This document shows positions 43,055 through 51,382 of a DNA stretch of 64,000 nt, one piece after another. A program made the position numbers and the translations under genes. Within the stretch, counting starts at the first letter, position 1. Each line of letters starts with the position of its first letter. The notes beneath the pieces were generated by a model that was not told the DNA's origin, made no database searches, and was given only the letters and a program-made list of their open reading frames with translations. Location of the stretch: NCBI RefSeq assembly GCF_021730305.1, contig NZ_CP032674.1, positions 3,147,001 to 3,211,000 of the forward strand. The letters are read 5' to 3'. Origin of the DNA: Xanthobacter sp. YC-JY1 (GTDB lineage Bacteria; Pseudomonadota; Alphaproteobacteria; Rhizobiales; Xanthobacteraceae).

Positions 43055-45370
43055 ATGGCCGCCGACACGCCCGCCCCCTCCCCCTTCCAGAACCTGCTGC
43101 CGTTCGACCCGAATGCCGCGATGTCGGCGTTCCAGAAGGGACTTTCACGGGCCTTCAACCCACCGTTCGGGGCCGGTTCGGTGACGATTCAGTCCGGACC
43201 GCTCGGCGCCTACCTGGTGGACGCCGCCCAGCGCCATGTCCTTTTCCTCGATCTCCTCCGCCGGAGGGGGAACGAGCAGCACGACATGACCTCCCACCCC
43301 ATGGCGACGGTGCTCACCTTCGACCATGAGGTGCTGGTCAGCGGGCGGGCGCTGCCGCGACCGATCAACTACTCCCTCTCCCGCATCGTCCCCCCGCCGG
43401 GTGTCGCGGTGGACCCGCGGAAGCGGCCGGTGGTGGTGGTGGACCCGCGCGCGGGACAGGGACCGGGCATCGGCGGGTTCAAGACCGAGAGCGAGATCGG
43501 CGAGGCGCTGGGCACCGGGCATCCGGTCTACTTCATCGGCTTCGCCTCCGAGCCGGAGCCGGGGCAGACCTTTCTCGACGTCGTGGAAGGGCAGGTCACC
43601 TTCTTCGAGCGCATCCGCCAGATGCACCCGGAGGCGCCGCCCGCCTTCGCCATCGGCAATTGCCAGGCCGGCTACCAGACCTTGATGGTGGCGATGCTGC
43701 GGCCGGAGCTGTTCGGCCCCTGCATGGTGGCGGGCTCGCCCATGTCCTACTGGCAGGGCGTGCACGGCAAGAATCCCATGCGCTATTCCGGCGGCCTGCT
43801 CGGCGGCTCGTGGCTGACCAACCTCGTCAGCGACCTCGGCGGCGGCAAGTTCGACGGCACCTGGCTGATCCTGAACTTCGACAATCTGAACCCGGCCAAC
43901 TGGCTGTGGGGCAAGCAGTATGACGTCTGGTCGAAGGTGGACACCGAAGGCCCGCGCTATCTCGAGTTCGAGAAGTGGTGGGGCGACTTCATCAAGCTGA
44001 ACGGTGACGAGATCCAGTTCCTGGTGGACGAGTTCTTCATCGGCGACAAGCTCACCCGCAACGAGGTGCGCTCCACCGATGGCAAGGTGTTCGACCTGCG
44101 CAACATCTCCTCGCCGGTCATCGTCTTCACCTCGCAGGGCGACAACATCTCCCCGCCGCCGCAGACGCTGGGCTGGATCCTCGACCTCTACAAGGACGTG
44201 GACGACATCCGCGCCGAGGGCCGCACCATCGTCTATTGCATGAACCAGAAGGTGGGCCACCTCGCCATCTTCGTCTCGGCCAAGGTCGGGGCGAAGGAGG
44301 ATGAGGAGCTGGTGCGCCTCATGGACCTCATCGACTGCCTGCCCCCCGGCCTCTACGAGCTGGTCATCGAGCCCGCCTCCGAAGAGCAGGTGAAGGCCGG
44401 CGGCCCGGCCTGGCATTCGCGCTTCGAGCTGCGCTCGCTGGACGACATCCGCGCCTATGGCCGCAACAGCGTCGAGGATGACCGCGCCTTCGCCGCCGCC
44501 CGGCGGGTGTCGGAGATCAACCACTCGCTCTACCGCACCTTCCTCCAGCCGGCGGTGAAGGCGATGGCGACGCCGCAGCTTGCGGATGCGCTGTTCCGCT
44601 TCAATCCGCTGCGGCTCTCCTACTCCCTGTTCGCCGATGCCAACCCGCTCATGAAGGGGGTGGAGAAGCTCGCCGCCGAGGTCACCACGGCCCGCAAGCC
44701 GGTGGACGCTTCCAATCCCTTCGTCACGGCACAGAACTTCTGGTCCGACCAGATCAACGCCGCTCTCGACGGCTGGCGCGATGTGCGCGACCGGGCGGTG
44801 GAGCAGACCTTCTTCGCGGTCTATGGCTCGCCGGTCCTTCAGGGGATGCTGGGCCTGAACATCCAGGAAAAGGTGCGCGAGCTGCCGGCCAACAGCCCGC
44901 AAAAGGAAGCCTTCCGCGATCGCAAGATCGCCGAGTTCCGCGCCCGCGTGGCCGAAGGTGGCTTCAACGAGGCGCTGGTGCGCGCCTCGCTCTACGTGCT
45001 CTCGGTGACGCGCGCCATGGACGAGTCCGCCGCGCGCTCGCTCAACGAGGCGCGCCAGAAGCTCACGCAGCTCTCCCTGCCCGAGTTCAAGACGCTGGTG
45101 CGCGACCAGTTCTACATCCTGCTCCTGGAACGGGAGACGGCGGTGGAAGCCATCGCTCATCTGGTCACGGGCCCGGGCCAGCGGCAGGAGTTGGTGAACA
45201 CGGTGGCGGGCGTCGCCACGGCGGATGGCGCCTATACGCCCGGCGAGCGGGTGCTGGTGGAGCGCCTTGCCGACCTTCTCGGCGTCTCGGCGCCGAAGAA
45301 CGTGGCGCTGGCGGCGGTGAACACCGCGCCGGCCCCCGTTTCCGGCCAGAGCCTCCCTGCAGCCGTCTGA
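43055..45370 (+). CDS. DUF3141 domain protein with alpha/beta hydrolase (PHA synthase-like) core
   Basis: A 771-residue protein. The central alpha/beta hydrolase domain (about 120-420) carries a lipase-box-like GNCQAG with C203, an aspartate D363 in FTSQGDNISPP and a histidine H402 in QKVGHLAI; these fit the Cys-Asp-His triad and spacing of PHA synthases, whose fold DUF3141 shares. The last 50 residues (VNTVAGVATADGAYTPGERVLVERLADLLGV) look like a TerB-type helical segment. No signal peptide. It is followed by a MaoC-phosphotransacetylase, acetate kinase and P-type ATPase, a set that recurs beside DUF3141 in other proteobacteria as far as I recall. Its reaction is not known. Confidence 0.88.
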   Translation: MAADTPAPSPFQNLLPFDPNAAMSAFQKGLSRAFNPPFGAGSVTIQSGPLGAYLVDAAQRHVLFLDLLRRRGNEQHDMTSHPMATVLTFDHEVLVSGRALPRPINYSLSRIVPPPGVAVDPRKRPVVVVDPRAGQGPGIGGFKTESEIGEALGTGHPVYFIGFASEPEPGQTFLDVVEGQVTFFERIRQMHPEAPPAFAIGNCQAGYQTLMVAMLRPELFGPCMVAGSPMSYWQGVHGKNPMRYSGGLLGGSWLTNLVSDLGGGKFDGTWLILNFDNLNPANWLWGKQYDVWSKVDTEGPRYLEFEKWWGDFIKLNGDEIQFLVDEFFIGDKLTRNEVRSTDGKVFDLRNISSPVIVFTSQGDNISPPPQTLGWILDLYKDVDDIRAEGRTIVYCMNQKVGHLAIFVSAKVGAKEDEELVRLMDLIDCLPPGLYELVIEPASEEQVKAGGPAWHSRFELRSLDDIRAYGRNSVEDDRAFAAARRVSEINHSLYRTFLQPAVKAMATPQLADALFRFNPLRLSYSLFADANPLMKGVEKLAAEVTTARKPVDASNPFVTAQNFWSDQINAALDGWRDVRDRAVEQTFFAVYGSPVLQGMLGLNIQEKVRELPANSPQKEAFRDRKIAEFRARVAEGGFNEALVRASLYVLSVTRAMDESAARSLNEARQKLTQLSLPEFKTLVRDQFYILLLERETAVEAIAHLVTGPGQRQELVNTVAGVATADGAYTPGERVLVERLADLLGVSAPKNVALAAVNTAPAPVSGQSLPAAV

Positions 45371-45465
45371 GCCGGGAAGACGGGCGCGGCGCATCCCCCG
45401 CGCCGCGCCCGCCACGTCCTTTGCCTCGCCATCCCTGCCTGCGACGCGCCCGAGGAGGCCTGTTC

Positions 45466-46827
45466 GTGCCCACCATCGCCAATCGGCTGTTCGCGGACAT
45501 CAAGACGGGCGACCGCGCGTCCGCCATCCGCACCATACGCACGCCGGACCTGCGCGCCTGGGGCGCGGCCTTCGGCGATGCCGGAATCATCGCCGGCGTC
45601 GGGGCGGGTCAGGCGGATGCCGGCCTTGCCGCCTCCCTGTTCGCCGCTCTGGTGGGCACCGCCCTGCCCGGCCCCGGCGCGACCATCCGCGCCTCCAGCG
45701 TGAGCATCGCCGCGCCGCTGCCGGCCGACGTGCCGCTCACCGTCTCCCTTGCCGTCCGCGAGACGAACGCGGCGGACCGCACGCTCGGCCTCGACGGCGA
45801 GATCGCCGCCCCCTCCGGCACCATCGTCGCCACCGCCGCCATCACCGTGACAGCGCCCGACACGGCCATCAGCGTCAGCGTGCCCGAGCACCGGCTGGAG
45901 GCGCTGCTGGAGCGCTGCAAGGGGCTCGATCCCCTGCCCACCGGCGTGGTCCATCCCTTGAGCCTCGATGCCCTCTCCGGCGCCCTCGATGCGGCGGCGG
46001 CGGGGCTCATCCAGCCGGTGCTGTTCGGGCCGGAGGCGGACATCCGCCGCATCGCCGCGTCCGGCGGCCTCGATCTTTCCGGCGCGCGCATCGTCTCCAC
46101 CACGAGCGAGGAGGAGTCCGCCGCCAAGGCCGCCGCCGCGGCTGGCGCGGGCGAGGTGGGGGCGCTCATGAAGGGCAGCCTTCACACCGACGTGCTGCTC
46201 CATGCGGTGATGGCGAAGGAGGCGGGGCTGCGCACCGGCCGACTGCTGAGCCATTGCGCCATCATGTCCGTGCCCACCTATGCCCGACGCGTGCTGGTGA
46301 CGGATGTGGCGCTCAACATCGCGCCCGACACCGACCAGAAGCGCGACATCTGCCAGAACGCCATCGGCCTGGCGAAGGCGCTGGGCATCGAGACGCCCAG
46401 GGTCGCGGTGCTGGCGGCGGTGGAGATGGTGCACACCAAGATGCCCGCCACCCTCGACGGCGCCATCCTCTCCAAGATGGCTGACCGGGGCCAGATCGTC
46501 GGCGGCATCGTGGACGGACCGCTCGACCTCGACGCGGCGGTGGATGCCGCGGCGGCGAACGTGAAGCACATCGTCTCGCCCGTCGCCGGCACGGCGGACG
46601 TGCTGCTGGTGCCCAACATCGAGGCCGGCAACATGGTCTACAAGAATCTCGGCTTCATGGCCGATGCCCAGTCCGCCGGCCTCGTGGTCGGCGCCCGCGT
46701 GCCGGTGATGCTGACGAGCCGCGCCGACAGCGCGGAAGCCCGGCGCTTCTCCGCCGCCGCGGCGGTGATCTACGCCGACGCGCTCAAGCGCGCCCCCGAC
46801 GCCATCCTTCCCCACGCCGCCGACTGA
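45466..46827 (+). CDS. Bifunctional MaoC-like / phosphate acetyltransferase (PTA/PTB) protein
   Basis: A 453-residue fusion. The N-terminal 130 residues resemble a MaoC hotdog hydratase (NRLFADIKTGDRAS ... LVGTALPGPGATI), but the usual catalytic SGDxNPxH stretch is shortened to FGDAGIIAGVGAG, so hydratase activity is doubtful. The C-terminal part is a phosphate acetyl/butyryltransferase (DPLPTGVVHPLS, SLHTDVLLHAV, ILSKMADRGQIVGGIVDGP, VLLVPNIEAGNMVYKNL). It would make acyl phosphate from acyl-CoA and feed the kinase 11 bases downstream. The start is GTG because GAGGAGG lies seven bases upstream. The kinase pairing suggests ATP formation from acetyl-CoA or propionyl-CoA. Confidence 0.9.
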   Translation: MPTIANRLFADIKTGDRASAIRTIRTPDLRAWGAAFGDAGIIAGVGAGQADAGLAASLFAALVGTALPGPGATIRASSVSIAAPLPADVPLTVSLAVRETNAADRTLGLDGEIAAPSGTIVATAAITVTAPDTAISVSVPEHRLEALLERCKGLDPLPTGVVHPLSLDALSGALDAAAAGLIQPVLFGPEADIRRIAASGGLDLSGARIVSTTSEEESAAKAAAAAGAGEVGALMKGSLHTDVLLHAVMAKEAGLRTGRLLSHCAIMSVPTYARRVLVTDVALNIAPDTDQKRDICQNAIGLAKALGIETPRVAVLAAVEMVHTKMPATLDGAILSKMADRGQIVGGIVDGPLDLDAAVDAAAANVKHIVSPVAGTADVLLVPNIEAGNMVYKNLGFMADAQSAGLVVGARVPVMLTSRADSAEARRFSAAAAVIYADALKRAPDAILPHAAD

Positions 46828-46838
46828 GCGAGGCTGCC

Positions 46839-48020
46839 ATGACCGACGCCGTTCTGGTCGTCAATTCCGGCTCCACCAGCCTCAAGTTCGGCGCCTATGG
46901 GACGTCGAACGTTAAGGACCCGCCGCTGCTTTGCCGAGGCGGCATCGACAGCATGGCGGGGGATCCGCACTTCATCGCCAAGGAGCCCGACGGCAAGCCC
47001 ATCGACGCCCACGAATGGGGCTCCGGCCACGCCCTGAGCCACAAGGAGGCGCTGGGCTACATCGTCCAGTGGCTTGAGCAGCACGAGGCCAACATCAAGG
47101 TGGTGGCGGCCGGCCACCGCGTCGTGCTCGGCGGCACGCGCTTTGAGGGGCCGGCGAAGATCACGCCCGAGGTGCTGGACTATCTCGATGGCCTGTCCGC
47201 CATGGAGCCCTCCCACCAGCCGTTCAACGTGCGCGGCGCGCGGGCCATCGCCGAGGCCTTCCCCGGTTTGCCGCAGGTGGCGGTGTTCGACACCTCCTTC
47301 CACCGCACCATGCCGGAGGTGGCGCAGATCTACGCCTTGCCCAAGGCCGTGCGCGACACCGGCGTGCGGCACTGGGGCTATCACGGCATCTCCTACGACT
47401 ATATCAGCCGGCAGGTGCCCAAGGTCGCGCCCGGCGCGCGGCGGGTCATCGTCGCCCATCTCGGCGGCGGCGCCTCGGTCTGCGCCATGCTGGATGGCAG
47501 GAGCGTCGAGACATCCATGGCGTTCGCCGGCCTCACCGGCCTGCCCATGGCAACCCGCTCCGGCGACGTGCCGGCCGACGTGATCTTCTATCTGCTGCGC
47601 TCCGCCGGCTACACCGCCGAGGCGCTGGAAAAGCTGCTCTACGGCCAGTCCGGCCTGCTCGGCCTTTCCGCCGACAGCGCCGACATGCGGGTGCTGCAGG
47701 ACAGCGCGGCGGCCGACGACAGGCTGGCGGTGGACTATTTCGTCACCAGCCTCGTGAAGTTCATCGGCGCCTATGCGGCGGTGCTGGGCGGGCTCGATGC
47801 GCTCGTCTTCACCGCCGGCATCGGCGAGAACTCAGCCAAGGTGCGCGCCGCCGTGCTGGAGCGCCTCGCCACCTTCGGCCTCACCCTCGATCCGGCGGCC
47901 AATGCCGCCAACGGGCCGCGCATCACCACGGCGGACAGCGCCGTCGCGGCCTTCGTGATCCCCACCAATGAAGAACTGATGATCGCCCAGCACACGCTGG
48001 CGCTCACCCGTTCCGCCTGA
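46839..48020 (+). CDS. ackA: Acetate/propionate family kinase
   Basis: A 393-residue acetokinase of the ASKHA fold. It shows LVVNSGSTSLKF at the N-terminus, DTSFHRTMP with the catalytic aspartate and arginine region, RHWGYHGISYDYIS, VAHLGGGASVCAM and FTAGIGENSAKVR. It reversibly converts acyl phosphate and ADP to the free acid and ATP. It follows the phosphotransacetylase gene after 11 bases, so the pair forms a complete acetyl-CoA/acetate module. Substrate could be acetate, propionate or butyrate; the sequence alone does not decide. The gap to the P-type ATPase gene is 14 bases. Confidence 0.94.
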   Translation: MTDAVLVVNSGSTSLKFGAYGTSNVKDPPLLCRGGIDSMAGDPHFIAKEPDGKPIDAHEWGSGHALSHKEALGYIVQWLEQHEANIKVVAAGHRVVLGGTRFEGPAKITPEVLDYLDGLSAMEPSHQPFNVRGARAIAEAFPGLPQVAVFDTSFHRTMPEVAQIYALPKAVRDTGVRHWGYHGISYDYISRQVPKVAPGARRVIVAHLGGGASVCAMLDGRSVETSMAFAGLTGLPMATRSGDVPADVIFYLLRSAGYTAEALEKLLYGQSGLLGLSADSADMRVLQDSAAADDRLAVDYFVTSLVKFIGAYAAVLGGLDALVFTAGIGENSAKVRAAVLERLATFGLTLDPAANAANGPRITTADSAVAAFVIPTNEELMIAQHTLALTRSA

Positions 48021-48034
48021 CCGGGAGAAGTCCA

Positions 48035-50638
48035 ATGGCACAGAGCGCAGCCCGCATTGCCGCCCCCGCGCCGGCCGAGGCCCCGGCCGCGAAGCCGGCG
48101 GCGTCCTCCGGCGGGCCCGTCCGGCTCGACGCGGCGGCCATCTCCGCCAAGTTCACCGAGCTCGGCTCCTCGCCCAAGGGCCTCACCGCCACGGAGGCGG
48201 CCGAACGGCAGGCGAAATACGGCCCCAACGCCATCGTCGCCCATGAGGACAGCCGCTGGGAGAAGCTGGTCGGCTATTTCTGGGGGCCGATCCCCTGGAT
48301 GATCGAGGCGGCGGCGCTGCTCTCCCTCATCCGCCAGGACTGGCCCGATTTCATCGTGGTGATGGGCCTGCTCATCTACAACGCCATCGTCGGCTTCTGG
48401 CAGGACAGCAAGGCCGCGAGCGCGCTGGCGGCGCTTAAGAAGGGCCTCGCGCTCAAGGCCCGCGTGCTGCGCGACAACAAGTGGATGACGGTGGACACCG
48501 CCGCCCTCGTGCCCGGCGATGTGGTGAGCGTCGCCGGCGGCGAGACCCTGCCCGCCGACATCCTGCTCGTCGAGGGCAAGTATCTCTCCGTCGACCAGGC
48601 GGCGCTGACGGGTGAATCGCTCCCCGTCTCCAAGGGCGTGGGCGACAGCGGCTATTCCGGCTCCATCGTGCGTCAGGGCACCATGACGGGTCTCGTCACC
48701 GCCACCGGCAATGCCACCTTCTTCGGCCGCACGGCGAAGCTCGTCGCCTCGGCGGGCGCCAAGTCGCACGCGGAAAAGGCGGTCATCCAGATGGGTGACT
48801 TCCTCATCATCCTCTCCGCCGCACTGGCGCTGGTGCTGGTGGTGGCGCAGGTCCACCGCGACATCATCGCCGACGGGCATTGGGAGTGGCAGCACGCCGG
48901 CGCCATCGTGCAAATCGTGCTGGTGCTGCTGGTGGCCTCCGTGCCGGTGGCGACGCCGGCGGTCATGTCCGTGACCATGGCCCTGGGCGCGCTGGCGCTT
49001 TCCAAGCAGCAGGCCATCGTCTCCCGCCTCTCGGCCATCGAGGAACTGGCGGGCGTGGACGTGCTGTGCTCCGACAAGACCGGCACGCTGACGCTGAACC
49101 AGCTCACCCTCCAGACGCCCATCCCGTGGGGCAAGGCGGAGCCTGAAGATCTCATCCTCGGCGCCGCGCTCGCTTCCCAGCGCCAGAGCGACGACGCCAT
49201 CGACAAGGCGGTGATCGCCGCGGTGACCGACCCCAAGGTGCTCGACGGCTACAAGAGCGTGGACTTCACGCCCTTCGATCCCGTCAGCAAGAAGACCGTG
49301 GCGAGCGTCGCCGGCCCGGACGGCAAGACCGTGCATTTCGCCAAGGGCGCGCCGCAGGCCATCGCCGCCCAGTGCGGCCTCTCGGAGGCCGATGCGAAGG
49401 GCTATTTCGACGCGGTGGAAAAGCTCGCCCGCAGCGGCACCCGCGCGCTCGGCGTCGCCCGCTCGGACGACGGCAAGACCTGGACGCTGCTCGGCCTCCT
49501 GCCCATGCTCGACCCGCCCCGGCCCGATGCGGCGGAGACCATCGCCAAGGCCAAGGCGCTCGGCGTCTCCGTGAAGATGGTGACGGGCGACGACGTGGCC
49601 ATCGGCGGGGAGATTTCCCGCCAGCTCGGCCTCGGCGACCATCTGCTGGTCGCGAGCGACGTGTTCGGCCAGGATTCCGGCCCCGAGCACATCGCCATCG
49701 ACGCCGCCCGCGCGGTCGAGGTGGCCGACGGCTTCGGCCGCGTCTTCCCCGAGCACAAGTTCCAGATCGTGAAGGCCTTGCAGGAGCGCGGCCACATCGT
49801 CGCCATGACCGGCGACGGCGTGAACGACGCGCCCGCCTTGAAGCAGGCCGATTGCGGCGTCGCCGTCTCCGGCGCCACGGACGCGGCCCGCAGCGCCGCG
49901 GCGCTCATCCTCACCGCGCCGGGGCTCTCCACCATCATCAACGCCATCATGGAGGCGCGGGCGATCTTCGAGCGGATCACCAGCTACATCTACTACCGCA
50001 TCGCCATGACGCTGAACATCATGCTGGTGGTGGTTCTGGTTTATCTGGTCTACGACTTCATGCCGCTCACCGCGATCATGATCGTCGTCATGGCGTTGCT
50101 TGACGACATCCCGATCATGACCATCGCCTATGACAATGTGAAGGTTCAGGACAGTCCGGTGCGCTGGAACATGCAGCGCATCCTCTCCTTCTCGACCATC
50201 ATGGGCATCATGGCGCTGGTGCAGAGCTTCGGCATCGTCATGCTCGGCATGTTCTGGATGAAGAGCCCGGAGCTGATGGCGCGCCTGCCCATGGACCTGT
50301 CGCACATCCAGACCATGCTGTTCCTGCAATTGTGCGCCGGTGGACACCTCCTGTTCTTCGTCTCGCGGGTGCAGGGCACGCTGTTCCGCCCGCCCTATCC
50401 CAGCCTGCCCGTGCTCGCGGCGGTGATGGGCACGCAGGTGTTCGCGATCTTCATGTGCGCCTTCGGCTGGTTCATGCCGGCTCTGCCGTGGCTGCTCATC
50501 GGCGTGGTCTGGGCCTACTGCCTCGTGTGGACGCTGGTGATGGATCTCGTGAAGGTCATCTACTTCCGCTTCGTGAATGCGCGGGAGCGGCGCCAGAGCC
50601 GCATCGATGCGCCCATAGGGCAGGCCATGCCGGGGTAA
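48035..50638 (+). CDS. Plasma-membrane proton-efflux P-type ATPase (P3A type)
   Basis: An 867-residue cation-transport ATPase. The phosphorylated aspartate D347 is in SDKTGTLT; TGES lies at 192-195, the ion site region VPVATPAV at 303-310, and the hinge MTGDGVNDAP later. Ten membrane segments are likely. Length, lack of N-terminal metal domains and general pattern place it with plant/fungal-type proton pumps (TIGR01647) and not with calcium or heavy-metal pumps. The N-terminal 30 residues are alanine/proline-rich. It uses ATP to extrude protons across the inner membrane, and it is 14 bases after acetate kinase, so the two are likely co-expressed. The long C-terminal regulatory domain of plant pumps is absent. 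Confidence 0.92.
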   Translation: MAQSAARIAAPAPAEAPAAKPAASSGGPVRLDAAAISAKFTELGSSPKGLTATEAAERQAKYGPNAIVAHEDSRWEKLVGYFWGPIPWMIEAAALLSLIRQDWPDFIVVMGLLIYNAIVGFWQDSKAASALAALKKGLALKARVLRDNKWMTVDTAALVPGDVVSVAGGETLPADILLVEGKYLSVDQAALTGESLPVSKGVGDSGYSGSIVRQGTMTGLVTATGNATFFGRTAKLVASAGAKSHAEKAVIQMGDFLIILSAALALVLVVAQVHRDIIADGHWEWQHAGAIVQIVLVLLVASVPVATPAVMSVTMALGALALSKQQAIVSRLSAIEELAGVDVLCSDKTGTLTLNQLTLQTPIPWGKAEPEDLILGAALASQRQSDDAIDKAVIAAVTDPKVLDGYKSVDFTPFDPVSKKTVASVAGPDGKTVHFAKGAPQAIAAQCGLSEADAKGYFDAVEKLARSGTRALGVARSDDGKTWTLLGLLPMLDPPRPDAAETIAKAKALGVSVKMVTGDDVAIGGEISRQLGLGDHLLVASDVFGQDSGPEHIAIDAARAVEVADGFGRVFPEHKFQIVKALQERGHIVAMTGDGVNDAPALKQADCGVAVSGATDAARSAAALILTAPGLSTIINAIMEARAIFERITSYIYYRIAMTLNIMLVVVLVYLVYDFMPLTAIMIVVMALLDDIPIMTIAYDNVKVQDSPVRWNMQRILSFSTIMGIMALVQSFGIVMLGMFWMKSPELMARLPMDLSHIQTMLFLQLCAGGHLLFFVSRVQGTLFRPPYPSLPVLAAVMGTQVFAIFMCAFGWFMPALPWLLIGVVWAYCLVWTLVMDLVKVIYFRFVNARERRQSRIDAPIGQAMPG

Positions 50639-50666
50639 GGAGAGAGCCCCTCTTTGCCTTTGCACC

Positions 50667-50936
50667 ACCGTCATCGCCCGGCTCGTCCGGGCGATCCACG
50701 GTCAGGCCGGGGCGGGTCTTCCGGCATCGCGCGAGCGGATGGGTGGATCGCCCGGACAAGCCGGGCGATGACATCCGGGGAACGAGAGGCAGATGGCCCG
50801 GACCCCACCTGACGTGCCCCCTCTCCCCTTGCGGGAGAGGGTTGGGGTGAGGGGTGTGCCTCCGGCAGGACCGGCATCTGGGACTAACGGGCGGGCGCCC
50901 CCTCACCCCCGGCCCCTCTCCCGCGAGGGGAGAGGG
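50667..50936. repeat. Composite palindromic repeat, first unit of a 300-bp tandem pair (families A and B)
   Basis: The unit consists of a 103-bp element A (50670-50772, ends GTCATCGCCCGG and CCGGGCGATGAC) and a family B block (about 50818-50936), which begins CCTCTCCCCTTGCGGGAGAGG and ends with CCTCTCCCGCGAGGGGAGAGG, with GGGGTGAGGGG facing CCCCTCACCCC. All parts fold into strong hairpins. It lies in the 744-base gap between the P-type ATPase and xoxF genes; no gene is seen in the gap. Confidence 0.88.
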
Positions 50937-50965
50937 AAGGCATGTGTAAGCGGCTAGCCCCCTTC

Positions 50966-51240
50966 ACCGTCATCGCCCGGCTCGTCCGGGCGATCCACGG
51001 TCAGGCCGGGGCGGGTCTTCCGGCATCGCGCGAGCGGATGGGTGGATCGCCCGGACGAGCCGGGCGATGACACACAAAGGGGCGAATGCGCGGTTGGTTC
51101 GGAATGCGCCGGCACGCCCCCTCTCCCCTTGCGGGAGAGGGCTGGGGTGAGGGGTGTGCCTCCGGCAGAACCAGCATCTGAGACAAACGGACAGGCTTGC
51201 CCCCTCACCCCCGGCCCCTCTCCCGCAAGGGGAGAGGGGA
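50966..51240. repeat. Composite palindromic repeat, second unit of the tandem pair
   Basis: The same A + B arrangement as the unit before, displaced by 299-300 bases. The two A elements differ at only one base by eye; the B blocks differ at about ten to fifteen positions. It ends 142 bases before the xoxF start, so any xoxF promoter must lie in that short interval, within or upstream of these repeats. Confidence 0.88.
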
Positions 51241-51382
51241 GGCACAGCATCGCTTTGGTACTGGCCCCTCAGGCCTGACCCTGCGGCGCGGTTGCGTCGT
51301 CGGCGTGTGGCGAGGATGCTGCGGGCGCGTGGGGAGACCTTCGCGCCTGTTCTGCGTCACGATACCCGGACCGTTTCTGCCG

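Noticed and set aside
47771-50674. 967-codon open frame antisense to the P-type ATPase
   Set aside because: Its composition is that of a complement of a high-GC gene; the plus-strand gene has all P-ATPase motifs and a good operon position.
50667-51240. Tandem direct repeats that might be a CRISPR array
   Set aside because: There are only two units of about 300 bp, each made of internal palindromes, with no short regular repeat-spacer pattern and no cas genes.
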